Origin: Emticicia fluvialis
GTDB taxonomy: Bacteria; Bacteroidota; Bacteroidia; Cytophagales; Spirosomataceae
Assembly (NCBI RefSeq): GCF_024793945.1
Contig: NZ_JANUSD010000007.1
Location: forward strand, 200,810 to 264,809
Length of the DNA: 64,000 nucleotides
Direction: 5' to 3'
Shown: piece after piece, positions 17,982 through 25,824 of the stretch
Layout of the letters: the number at the start of each line of letters is the position of its first letter
How positions within the stretch are numbered: the stretch's first letter is position 1
The notes under the pieces: model-generated
What the model saw: only the letters and a program-made list of their open reading frames with translations
Told to the model about the DNA's origin: nothing
The model's database searches: none
Program-made: the position numbers and the translations under genes

Positions 17982-18848
17982 ATGCCGGTTCCAAAACCAC
18001 ATCGATTTATAGTCAGGCTTCTGGCAACTGTTTGTCTGACAATCCCAAACCTGCTCTGGGCTCAAAATCTGAAAGAAACGTTTGATTTTGCTAATCAGCT
18101 CTATGAAAAGAGAGATTTTGACGGTGCAGCCAATACTTATAGAAGAGTTATTTTCTTTGATAAAAAAGAGGAGTTCAGAAAGCAATGTTATAAAAACATT
18201 GCCGATTGCCTCTATGCCACCCAAAACTTTGAAGAAGCCGCCGATTACTATGAGCTGGCTTTTTATCAGCAAAAAACTGATAGCCTGAAAGCAGAGATTC
18301 TGTTCCGGAAACTTTCTTGTTTTTTACTGACCAATAACTTTGAATATGCCGAAATAGAACTCTTTAGCTTACCTGAAAACCTCAGCGAATCACAAAAAAG
18401 ACGAAAAACCTTTTATGCGGCTGTTCTTCATTTTTCAACAGACCGATACGAAGAGGCAAAAAAGGAATTTATAAGCCTGATTGATTCAACAGACCTGGAA
18501 GCGAAGCAGAAGATACATGAGTTGTTTGCAAAAAATGAGAAAATCAGTCGGCTCAACCCTAAAACAGCTCAGACCCTGAGTATGATTCTACCCGGATTAG
18601 GGCAGTTTTATGCCGGAGATGTAAAAAACGGTTTTAATTCTTTTTTGCTCACCGGAGGCATTATCACCTGGGGAGTACTTACGGCTATTAATAGCGCTGC
18701 ACGGTTTGATGTTTTCATTACCATGGTTCCGTGGTTTCAGCGATACTACATGGGTGGTTACAATAAAGCTGCCATTATTGCAGAAAATCAGAAGAAAAAA
18801 CGAAGAGCAAAAGTTTACAATCAGCTGCTCGATGTAGTTTCAAAGTAA
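17982..18848 (+). CDS. TPR protein with C-terminal DUF5683-like membrane domain (B)
   Basis: 288-aa paralogue of the preceding gene. A signal sequence (IVRLLATVCLTIPNLLWAQ) is followed by TPR-like helical pairs (DFANQLYEKRDFDGAANTYR; CLYATQNFEEAADYYELAF) over residues about 30-180. The membrane-associated motif SMILPGLGQFYAGDVKNGFN lies near residue 205, followed by hydrophobic helices and a basic tail. It is the last gene of the cluster and is followed by a strong terminator. Two such scaffolds beside an exported YidD suggest a shared role in envelope protein handling, but that is inference. Confidence 0.72.
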   Translation: MPVPKPHRFIVRLLATVCLTIPNLLWAQNLKETFDFANQLYEKRDFDGAANTYRRVIFFDKKEEFRKQCYKNIADCLYATQNFEEAADYYELAFYQQKTDSLKAEILFRKLSCFLLTNNFEYAEIELFSLPENLSESQKRRKTFYAAVLHFSTDRYEEAKKEFISLIDSTDLEAKQKIHELFAKNEKISRLNPKTAQTLSMILPGLGQFYAGDVKNGFNSFLLTGGIITWGVLTAINSAARFDVFITMVPWFQRYYMGGYNKAAIIAENQKKKRRAKVYNQLLDVVSK

Positions 18849-18885
18849 ATCTGTTTACATATAAAGATTTTACTGCATAAAAAAG

Positions 18886-18918
18886 CCCCTGAAAAGCCTT
18901 TATTAGCAGTTTCAGGGG
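18886..18918. terminator. Bidirectional intrinsic terminator
   Basis: CCCCTGAAA (18886-18894) pairs with TTTCAGGGG (18910-18918). On the minus strand the tail is GCTTTTTT. It serves the convergent TPR and PEGA-lipoprotein genes. Confidence 0.8.
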
Positions 18919-18955
18919 TGTATATAACAATACCGGCAGCGGGCATTGCATCAAA

Positions 18956-19399
18956 TTACTTGCTCACAACATACAACTCAACCACGTTTTTCTTTGAGTC
19001 GATGTCAATCCTTGTTGGATTCAACATGGCAGTTTTGTTGTTTTTAGATAATGTAATGTCATATACCTTTCTGTCATATTTCAATACCGACCCAGACAAC
19101 GCATCAATACCCCAACCCAATAAATTGCCAAGGTTCAAGACACTAACCACATTAAATTCTTTATCAAGCGTAATCAATCTGGTTTCGTAGCCATCAAGTT
19201 TGTATTCAACATCTGTATCATTCAGGCTTCTTTTCACATTAACTGTACATGGCGTTTTGCAAAGTTCAATGCCATCTTTGTAGATTGTTGCACCAGACGG
19301 TGTACTGTTAAAGGTAATTCTGTCTTTTGTGCCGGTAAAGATAGTTGCGCAACTTGTCATCATCAGGCCAGTAATGGCCAGTAAAAAAAATCTTTTCAT
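18956..19399 (-). CDS. PEGA-domain lipoprotein
   Basis: 147-aa lipoprotein: signal MKRFFLLAITGLMMTSC (Cys17) followed by ATIFTGTKDRITFNSTPSGA, TIYKDGIELCKTPCTVNV, a single PEGA domain (about residues 28-75). PEGA domains are carbohydrate- or surface-associated beta modules. The C-terminal half (LDKEFNVVSVLNLGNLLGWG) is typical of a group of small Bacteroidota lipoproteins otherwise unassigned. It is convergent with the TPR cluster, and the 520-bp upstream region is non-coding. Confidence 0.8.
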   Translation of the reverse strand: MKRFFLLAITGLMMTSCATIFTGTKDRITFNSTPSGATIYKDGIELCKTPCTVNVKRSLNDTDVEYKLDGYETRLITLDKEFNVVSVLNLGNLLGWGIDALSGSVLKYDRKVYDITLSKNNKTAMLNPTRIDIDSKKNVVELYVVSK

Positions 19400-19919
19400 A
19401 GTAATACTTAATAATTAAAATTTAGCTCCTACTCATTAGGCTTTTCGGAAAACGCCCCGTTTTTTATTATGGTTTCTGGTCTCCATTTTTGTATGTTTAT
19501 GTAATATGAGGCTTTGGCTACCTATTAATACATAATATATACAATTTACCTTTAATGCTCATTAAGGTTTATATCACTAAACCATTACCAATAAGCAACA
19601 TACAAGGAAGTTTCAATCTGGCCTCTACTTCCAGACAACCAAGAAACACATTACCCCTACAAAAATTGAATAATTATTTTAAGCAGGGTACCTTTCAGAT
19701 ATTATCTATTGATTAAGAATTTATTTTACCGAAAAGCCTGAAACAACCCATAAACAAATTGTAGGCTTTATGCAGGCAGCAAAGGTTGTATTATGCTGAG
19801 GTTACTTAAACCTCATAAATTTATGCAAGTATGCAAAAAACAAAACAAATTGGCAAGCCGTTACCTATAAAAATGACAAATAATCCCAGCCGTTATCAGC
19901 CACTTTAAAATCTGAGATT
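19400..19919. other. Long divergent intergenic region, no gene seen
   Basis: 520 bp with stop codons in all frames at short intervals. The only structure I see is a 7-bp hairpin TGAGGTT/AACCTCA at 19797-19815 without a T-tail. No tRNA, riboswitch or clear promoter is recognised. Confidence 0.5.
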
Positions 19920-20402
19920 ATGAAAAAAATTATTGCCACAGCTATGCTGAGTTTTCTTTACTTTTTATCAATACACAATTTACAGGCACAGGAATTTTAC
20001 AACGGGCCAAAAACCCTTAATGCCGGATTGTTTTTCGGATATGGAACTGGCGTGGGTGCATCTTTTGATGCCAGAGTGCACGAATATCTGAGTGTGGGAG
20101 CCATGGGGGCTTTTACGTCACAGAATTATATTGGAGGCACCAGAAGTTCTGTAAGTTTAAGTGCCCGTGGCGCGTTTCATGCTGGCAAGCTCATTAATCA
20201 GGCTATGCAAACAAATAATGAAGATTTTGACCCTTATGCCGGGATACTGGTTGGTTTAAGAGCTGAAAGCTATTTACAAAACCAGACAAAGGGCCTTGTA
20301 GGAATATTTGTGGGGGGCAGGTATTATTTTCAGAGCAAGCTGGGCATATATATGGAACTGGGTGCCCCTTATTCGTCAGTGGGTATAACTTATAAACTCT
20401 GA
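19920..20402 (+). CDS. Small outer-membrane beta-barrel-like protein
   Basis: 160-aa secreted protein. Signal peptide MKKIIATAMLSFLYFLSIHNLQAQ, then alternating hydrophobic and aromatic strands (NAGLFFGYGTGVGASFDARV; LVGIFVGGRYYFQSKLGIYM) ending in ITYKL, with a C-terminal aromatic/hydrophobic pattern typical of outer-membrane barrels. About eight strands would fit an OmpW/opacity-type small barrel. Specific function unknown. It has its own terminator and seems monocistronic. Confidence 0.72.
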   Translation: MKKIIATAMLSFLYFLSIHNLQAQEFYNGPKTLNAGLFFGYGTGVGASFDARVHEYLSVGAMGAFTSQNYIGGTRSSVSLSARGAFHAGKLINQAMQTNNEDFDPYAGILVGLRAESYLQNQTKGLVGIFVGGRYYFQSKLGIYMELGAPYSSVGITYKL

Positions 20403-20422
20403 ATCAGCAAAACCGCTGTACA

Positions 20423-20457
20423 ACAGAAGAGGCGAGCTTTTACCCACCTCTTCTGTT
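20423..20457. terminator. Intrinsic terminator
   Basis: 11-bp perfect stem (20422-20432 with 20447-20457) enclosing 14 nt and followed by ATTTTTAT on the plus strand. It lies between the convergent barrel and DUF1080 genes. Confidence 0.82.
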
Positions 20458-20461
20458 ATTT

Positions 20462-21121
20462 TTATAGCTCTCTGATACGAATAGATTTAAATGAAATCAT
20501 ATCGCCATGGTCTTGCAGGGCAATTTTGCCTTTTGCATGGGGCTTGGCGTATTCTGCGTCAGCAAATTTACTTTTGGCTACCATTGCTATCCAGTCGGTA
20601 CTGCCGTACTCGTACTCTACCAATTTTTTGCCATTCAGCCAGTGCTCAACGTGGTTATCTTTCACAATAATCTTACCGGTGTTCCACTCGCCTGCAGGTT
20701 TTACTACCGTAAAATCGTTGGCTGGCTGCATATCATAATTGGCAGCTGTTTTCTGGGTGTCTTTCAACTTGGCCGGATACCCGCTGTCGTCAATTATCTG
20801 GTACTCAGGGCCAGACATATATGAGGCACTTGATTCAGGTTTTTCAATTACTTTATAAATAATACCGCTGTTACCCTTAGGAGCCACTTTGTATTCAAAT
20901 TCTAACTCAAAGTTTTCATATTCTTTGTCAGTCACCAGGTCTCCGCTTTTGCCGTGGGTCATCAGTGTGCCGTTCATTACATGCCAGCCTTTAACGCCGG
21001 TGCCATGCCAGTTATGCCAGCCGGTGGTTGTTTTGCCATCAAATAGTTTTACCCATTTCCCTTTCTGTGCAGTTGCATTCATTACACAAAGTGCGAAGGC
21101 CGCAATCAGTATTTTTTTCAT
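20462..21121 (-). CDS. Secreted DUF1080 protein (3-keto-disaccharide hydrolase family)
   Basis: 219-aa exported protein. Signal peptide MKKILIAAFALCVMNATAQ, then a DUF1080 laminin-G/concanavalin-like fold: WVKLFDGKTTTGWHNWHGTG, FELEFEYKVAPKGNSGIIYK, PEYQIIDDSG, KIALQDHGDMISFKSIRIRE. Some family members cleave 3-keto-disaccharides. In this phylum they are often found with Gfo/Idh/MocA oxidoreductases, one of which lies at 49840. Start at the ATG 21121; an in-frame TTG at 21127 adds two residues. The HGSNAT-like gene lies 51 bp upstream and probably shares the transcript. Confidence 0.87.
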   Translation of the reverse strand: MKKILIAAFALCVMNATAQKGKWVKLFDGKTTTGWHNWHGTGVKGWHVMNGTLMTHGKSGDLVTDKEYENFELEFEYKVAPKGNSGIIYKVIEKPESSASYMSGPEYQIIDDSGYPAKLKDTQKTAANYDMQPANDFTVVKPAGEWNTGKIIVKDNHVEHWLNGKKLVEYEYGSTDWIAMVAKSKFADAEYAKPHAKGKIALQDHGDMISFKSIRIREL

Positions 21122-21172
21122 GTTCAATAATTAGGTTGATTAATAGATAAATATACTTACTAAAAAACAAAT

Positions 21173-22444
21173 TTAAACTTTAAAAATTAATTTTCTTCTG
21201 TAAAAATAAAGCAGAATAACATACCATATCAGCAGATAAATCAGCGCACCTGCCAGCGAGGCATTTTTGGGCTCGCTAAATAAAGGAGCAATGTTGTAAT
21301 CATAAAGCCATGATATTAAACCCGGGTAGTCATTGGCAGCCTTACCGTTTAGCGGAATCTTGATGGCATCAAGCGCCCTTGGAACTATACCCGAAAAGAA
21401 GAAAACAACCATTGGGTTTACGCCAAAAATCACAAAGGGCTTTGTCCAGAAATTCACCGCCATTACATCAACCACATAATATAGTATGGCCAGTGTTATT
21501 AAAGCCCAACCACTTGTATAAAAAACAAAAGAACTTGTCCATAAAGCCTTGTTGATTGGAAAAACCATATTCCACAATAAGCCAATGCCCACACCGGATA
21601 ATCCCGCTAATAACAGATATAATGCTTTTTTCTCGCTCGTAAAGCGCGCTGTTGTTAGCATTTTTCCGGTTAAAACACCTGCTAGCCCGGTTGCAATGGC
21701 TGGTATGGTACTCAAAATCCCTTCCGGGTCCCAGGTTTTGGAAACACTCCATAAGTGCCCCGGCAGCAAGACGTTATCCAGCCAGGCAGCCAGATTAGTT
21801 CCTTTTTCAAAATTGGCTTCACCTATACCCGGCACAGGTACCAAACTCATTAATGCCCAGTAACCCAACAAACAAACCAAAGCAACGGCTATATGCACGG
21901 GGGTTTCGGTGGTAGCATACAAAACCGATACTATCAGATACACCAGAGCAATGCGCTGCAATACACCTGGTATGCGAACAGTGCTGAAATCTTCTGCCAC
22001 AAAAGCCAGTATAATCATCAGCAAAAATAAGGCAGTGGCTACCACAAATTGTCTTTGCCTGTTATAATCGCCCAAAAGCGCTATGGTAATAATGGCGGTT
22101 AAGCCTAAACGAACCAGCATAAGCGATACCCCGGCCAGTTCACCTATATGTATTTTAGAATAGAAATTAAGAAACAAACCTAAAAGAAATATCCTGAGCG
22201 TGCGGGTAATTATCCGCCCGAAAATAACGCCATCAAAGCGCTTGACTGGCATTGACAAAACCGTAGACACCCCCACTATAAACAGGAAAAACGGAAACAC
22301 CAGGTCGGTAGGTGTGCATCCGTGCCATTCGGCATGTTCCAGAGGTGGATAGATGTGCCCCCAGTCGCCCGGGTTGTTCACAATAGTCATCAGCATAATA
22401 GTCATGCCCCTGAAAACGTCTAGTGACGTCAAGCGTTGTTTCAT
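21173..22444 (-). CDS. HGSNAT/DUF5009-like membrane acyltransferase (copy 2)
   Basis: 423-aa polytopic membrane protein related to the one at 10547. Shared landmarks are RLTSLDVFRGMTIMLM, WHGCTPTDLVFPFFLFIVGV, WDPEGILSTIPAIATGLAG and WNMVFPINKALWTSSFVFYT. Family members are DUF5009 proteins or the NagX-type group, some near N-acetylglucosamine genes. Here the downstream partner is a DUF1080 protein, so a role in sugar metabolism is plausible but unproven. Start ATG 22444; the promoter must lie in the 294-bp divergent gap. Confidence 0.85.
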   Translation of the reverse strand: MKQRLTSLDVFRGMTIMLMTIVNNPGDWGHIYPPLEHAEWHGCTPTDLVFPFFLFIVGVSTVLSMPVKRFDGVIFGRIITRTLRIFLLGLFLNFYSKIHIGELAGVSLMLVRLGLTAIITIALLGDYNRQRQFVVATALFLLMIILAFVAEDFSTVRIPGVLQRIALVYLIVSVLYATTETPVHIAVALVCLLGYWALMSLVPVPGIGEANFEKGTNLAAWLDNVLLPGHLWSVSKTWDPEGILSTIPAIATGLAGVLTGKMLTTARFTSEKKALYLLLAGLSGVGIGLLWNMVFPINKALWTSSFVFYTSGWALITLAILYYVVDVMAVNFWTKPFVIFGVNPMVVFFFSGIVPRALDAIKIPLNGKAANDYPGLISWLYDYNIAPLFSEPKNASLAGALIYLLIWYVILLYFYRRKLIFKV

Positions 22445-22602
22445 CTGTATGTTAGTAGGTTATCTTTAGCAATTTAGCGATTAAACAATACATACACCAA
22501 TGTATTATTACATAAAACATTACACTATTAATTACACTACTGACATACAGCCTTTAAATACTACTATGTTTTTCAATTACGCTATTTCAGTTTAACTAAC
22601 TA

Positions 22603-22633
22603 TGTATCTCAAACATAAAATTTCGTAGCTTTG
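22603..22633 (+). promoter_or_regulatory. Probable promoter of gnd-gntK
   Basis: TATG (22603-22606, one mismatch to TTTG), a 19-nt spacer and TAGCTTTG (22626-22633) match the Bacteroidota consensus. A start near 22640 leaves a leader of about 100 nt before the gnd ATG and puts an upstream in-frame TTG outside the transcript. Confidence 0.55.
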
Positions 22634-22670
22634 GGCATTATCATGGTCATCTGCCCTGATAATGCCTTTT
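22633..22670 (+). promoter_or_regulatory. Hairpin with T-tail in gnd leader (possible attenuator or operator)
   Basis: GGCATTATCA (22634-22643) pairs perfectly with TGATAATGCC (22657-22666), followed by TTTT. A competing GGGCA (22633-22637)/TGCCC (22652-22656) helix uses the same left arm. No upstream gene needs a terminator here. See findings. Confidence 0.5.
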
Positions 22671-22738
22671 CTCTGCAAAGCATTAATAAATCTGAAATTA
22701 TTTTATCATTTAAACCAACCTGCAAGGGTATAAAATAT

Positions 22739-23644
22739 ATGCAAATCGGAATTGTCGGCCTGGGTAAAATGGGCTATAATCTGGCTCTTAACTTACGAAA
22801 TCATAACTACGACGTAGTTGCGCAGGATGTAAACACAGAATCGGTTAAAAAAATAGGAGAAGAAGGCGGCATAACCATTGCCTATACGCTTAAAGAGGTA
22901 TGTGAGAAGCTGACAGGCCGAAGAGTGATATGGCTAATGGTACCGGCAGGAAACATAGTAGACAGCGTTATTGAAGAGTTACTGAATTACCTGTCTCCTA
23001 ACGACATCGTGATTGACGGCGGTAACTCTCACTTCAAAGAGTCGGTTCGTCGATATAATTATTTAAAATCAAAAAGCATAGAGTACCTCGATTGCGGCAC
23101 CAGCGGTGGCACCAGCGGTGCCTTAAATGGCGCCTGCACCATGATTGGTGGCGACAAACAAACTTTTGAATACGTTGAAGCCGTGTTTAAAGATATTTCA
23201 CTGGAAAACGGATACCTCTACACAGGTGCTTCCGGTAGCGGGCATTTTGTAAAGATGGTGCATAACGGTATTGAATACGGTATGATGCAGGCCATTGCCG
23301 AGGGTTTTGAAGTTTTTGAACGTTCGGAATACGATATTAATTTTGAAGCTGTTGCCAAGTTGTTCAACCACGGTTCGGTAGTACGAAGCTGGTTGATGGA
23401 GCTTACAGAAAACGCATTCAGAAAAGACCCGCACCTGGATGCGATCAAGGGAATTATGCACTCGTCAGGTGAAGGCAAATGGACACTGGAAACCGCGCTT
23501 GATTTAGGTGTGCCGACACCTGTTATTGCTTTATCCTTATTAATGCGCTATCGGTCGCAGATAGAAGATACGTTCTCCGGAAAAGTAGTGGCAGCTCTGA
23601 GAAATGAATTTGGCGGACACGCCGTAGAAAAAGCGAACGGGTAA
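22739..23644 (+). CDS. gnd: 6-phosphogluconate dehydrogenase, decarboxylating (short type)
   Basis: Oxidative decarboxylation of 6-phosphogluconate to ribulose 5-phosphate in the cytoplasm. 301 aa from the ATG at 22739; the open frame begins earlier, but the nucleotide-binding MQIGIVGLGKMGYNLALNL starts here. DCGTSGGTSGALNGACTM and GSGHFVKMVHNGIEYGMMQA are the substrate and catalytic motifs. The short, about 300-aa form lacks the long C-terminal domain of the 470-aa enzymes and in known examples prefers NAD. gntK starts 10 bp after its stop, so the two genes form a gluconate-use operon. Confidence 0.9.
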   Translation: MQIGIVGLGKMGYNLALNLRNHNYDVVAQDVNTESVKKIGEEGGITIAYTLKEVCEKLTGRRVIWLMVPAGNIVDSVIEELLNYLSPNDIVIDGGNSHFKESVRRYNYLKSKSIEYLDCGTSGGTSGALNGACTMIGGDKQTFEYVEAVFKDISLENGYLYTGASGSGHFVKMVHNGIEYGMMQAIAEGFEVFERSEYDINFEAVAKLFNHGSVVRSWLMELTENAFRKDPHLDAIKGIMHSSGEGKWTLETALDLGVPTPVIALSLLMRYRSQIEDTFSGKVVAALRNEFGGHAVEKANG

Positions 23645-23653
23645 GTACTAAAA

Positions 23654-25099
23654 ATGGCAAACACAGTAACAGAATATTTTATTGGCATTGATGTAGGCAC
23701 TACCACTACCAAAGCCGTTGTATTTGACAGAGCCGGTAATGTGCTGAACCAATACAGCAGTGGCTATGGTATGACCCACCCAAAAGCTAACTGGAGCGAG
23801 CAAAACCCTGACGAAATCTATGAGGCATTCAGGGAGGCACTCCATGCAGTTGTAACGCCTGCTATTGCCGAAAAATGCATCATTTCTTTTTCGTCAGCCA
23901 TGCATGGGCTAATTGCTGTTGACGACACGGGTAAGCCACTCACCAATCTGATTCTGTGGGCTGATAACCGCGCCACCGATTTGGCTGTGCAATTAAAACC
24001 TACTGAAACCGGGCAAGAAATTTATCATAGAACGGGCATCCCCATACACCCGTTCTCGGTTTTCAGCAAGATATTGTGGCTGAAAGAAAACGAGCCGGAT
24101 GTTTACAGGCGTGCGCATCAGTTCATCGGTATTAAAGAATACCTGTGGTTCCGGCTGTTCGGCGATTACACCATTGATTATTCGCTGGCATCGGGCAGTG
24201 GATTATTCAACTTTAAAGAAATGGCATGGGACTCTCTGGCTTTGTCAATGCTTGGTATTTCTGAGGCTCAGCTTCCTATGCTGGTACCTACCACTTATAT
24301 GCGGAAAAATGATACAAATCCATCGCTTCCGTTAGTCAGCTATGTAATTGGTGCAGGAGATGGCCCACTGGCCAATCTTGGTTCTGGCGCTATGAAACCC
24401 GGCCAGATGGCTTTTACAATGGGTACCAGCGGTGCCGTAAGAATGTGCGTGCCACTGCCTTACACCGACCCCAAAATGCGTACTTTTAATTTTTACCTTT
24501 CAGAAAACCAGTATATCATAGGCGGCGCAACCAACAACGGGGGCATTGTGCTGCAATGGCTGGAAGAACAGATACTGATATCAAAAAATACCAAAGCCCA
24601 GTTAATAGCAGAAGCGCAAAAGCTGGAAACGGGCAGCGCAGACCTGTTGTTTTTGCCATATATTTTAGGAGAAAGAGCCCCGGTATGGAATGCCGAAGCT
24701 AAGGGCGTTTTCTTCGGCCTGAGCATTACGCATACACAGGCACATCTGGTAAGAGCCGTAATGGAAGGCCTGATACTGAATGTGTATTCTATTGGTAAAA
24801 TACTGATGGAGCAGCAGCCTGTTAATGAAATATTTGCCAGCGGCGGATTTGCTAAAAGCGACTTCTGGCTTCAGCTGGTGTCCGATATTTTTCAGAAAAA
24901 AGTAGTAGTATGCGAGACCGTGGAGGGGTCGGCATGGGGAGCTGCTTTACTGGCCATGCAGGCTTTGGGAATTACAGAAGAAGCGGGGGGAACGGCTGAA
25001 GGAAAAGTGTTTTTGCCTGATGCCGAGGCGGGCGAAAAATACCACCGTATTCATGAGAAGTTTGAACGCCTGTATGAGAAACTGAAAGATGAATTTTGA
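23654..25099 (+). CDS. gntK: Gluconokinase, FGGY family
   Basis: ATP-dependent phosphorylation of gluconate to 6-phosphogluconate, feeding the adjacent gnd product. 481-aa FGGY carbohydrate kinase: N-terminal ATPase motif FIGIDVGTTTTKAVVFD, substrate-side SSAMHGLIAVD and WADNRA, then YVIGAGDGPLANLGSG and the C-terminal ASGGFAKSDFWLQLVSDIF. The pairing with gnd is the best argument for gluconate rather than xylulose or glycerol. No gluconate permease is in the window. A pair of small hairpins follows the stop. Confidence 0.88.
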   Translation: MANTVTEYFIGIDVGTTTTKAVVFDRAGNVLNQYSSGYGMTHPKANWSEQNPDEIYEAFREALHAVVTPAIAEKCIISFSSAMHGLIAVDDTGKPLTNLILWADNRATDLAVQLKPTETGQEIYHRTGIPIHPFSVFSKILWLKENEPDVYRRAHQFIGIKEYLWFRLFGDYTIDYSLASGSGLFNFKEMAWDSLALSMLGISEAQLPMLVPTTYMRKNDTNPSLPLVSYVIGAGDGPLANLGSGAMKPGQMAFTMGTSGAVRMCVPLPYTDPKMRTFNFYLSENQYIIGGATNNGGIVLQWLEEQILISKNTKAQLIAEAQKLETGSADLLFLPYILGERAPVWNAEAKGVFFGLSITHTQAHLVRAVMEGLILNVYSIGKILMEQQPVNEIFASGGFAKSDFWLQLVSDIFQKKVVVCETVEGSAWGAALLAMQALGITEEAGGTAEGKVFLPDAEAGEKYHRIHEKFERLYEKLKDEF

Positions 25100-25104
25100 C
25101 GTAT

Positions 25105-25149
25105 TGCGAAGCGATGCTTCGCATTAGTTCCGCGGAGTGATACTCCGCG
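25105..25149. repeat. Tandem twin hairpins (REP-like element)
   Basis: TGCGAAGC-GAT-GCTTCGCA (25105-25123) and CGCGGAGT-GAT-ACTCCGCG (25131-25149) each have an 8-bp stem with the same GAT triloop, 7 nt apart, directly after gntK. The look is that of a dispersed intergenic repeat; it may also end the transcript. Confidence 0.6.
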
Positions 25150-25208
25150 AGTCATTGAAGAGCAATTTGAAACTAGAATAATAAAAACTAACCCAAACAG
25201 AAATCCAC

Positions 25209-25706
25209 TTAATTTCCTTTAAAAAACAGCTTGAAATTGTGGTACAATCCGGTTGTTCTGAAAGTGAAGTGCTTATGCGAAACGAAGTTGACCACGAAGC
25301 TCATACCCATACCAAAAAAGTGAGAAATAAGCGCTCCAAAATCAATACTTTTACCAAAAACAAGCTGTTCTTTTTCAAAAATGGTATATTCTCTTAAAAT
25401 GTGCAGGCAATAGTAAGCTCCTTTAACGGTTATAATACCCGAAATAAGAGAGACTAACAGAAACTTGATGCCCTCGCGAAAAGAGTTTTTTGAATGCCTT
25501 TGATTAAAAGCAAAAATTTTGGTGAGAAAAAAACCGATGATAAAAGCGATAACATAACCAAGGGCAATTGATAGCTGAAACGAAAACCCAAAGAAGTTCT
25601 GTGTAATAGAACTTACAATTAATTGTACCATTACACCAGAGCATGCGATAAAAAAATACGAAATCAGCTCTTTATATTTTGCCAGTTTGCCTTCTAACTT
25701 TATCAC
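25209..25706 (-). CDS. GtrA-family membrane protein
   Basis: 165-aa protein with four hydrophobic segments (about residues 14-32, 43-62, 79-103 and 125-143). The C-terminal segment NFVSHKHFTFR is a clear GtrA signature (usual form NFxxxRxxVF). GtrA proteins help move lipid-linked sugars (often undecaprenyl-phosphate-glucose) across the inner membrane for cell-surface glycosylation. No glycosyltransferase partner is adjacent. It converges with the gluconate operon. Confidence 0.82.
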   Translation of the reverse strand: MIKLEGKLAKYKELISYFFIACSGVMVQLIVSSITQNFFGFSFQLSIALGYVIAFIIGFFLTKIFAFNQRHSKNSFREGIKFLLVSLISGIITVKGAYYCLHILREYTIFEKEQLVFGKSIDFGALISHFFGMGMSFVVNFVSHKHFTFRTTGLYHNFKLFFKGN

Positions 25707-25792
25707 CTGTAATTCTTTTACTATTCGATTAAATTATTGTAATAATAATAGAACGTCAAAAGTAATAAAAATTTATGAGGAAGGCATATTAA

Positions 25793-25819
25793 ATATTGTG
25801 GGCGGTTGGCCCACAATAT
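25793..25819 (-). terminator. Terminator-like hairpin
   Basis: Perfect 11-bp stem, ATATTGTGGGC (25793-25803) and GCCCACAATAT (25809-25819), loop of 5, just past the esterase stop codon. The T-tail is weak (TTTAAT). Confidence 0.65.
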
Positions 25820-25824
25820 GAATA

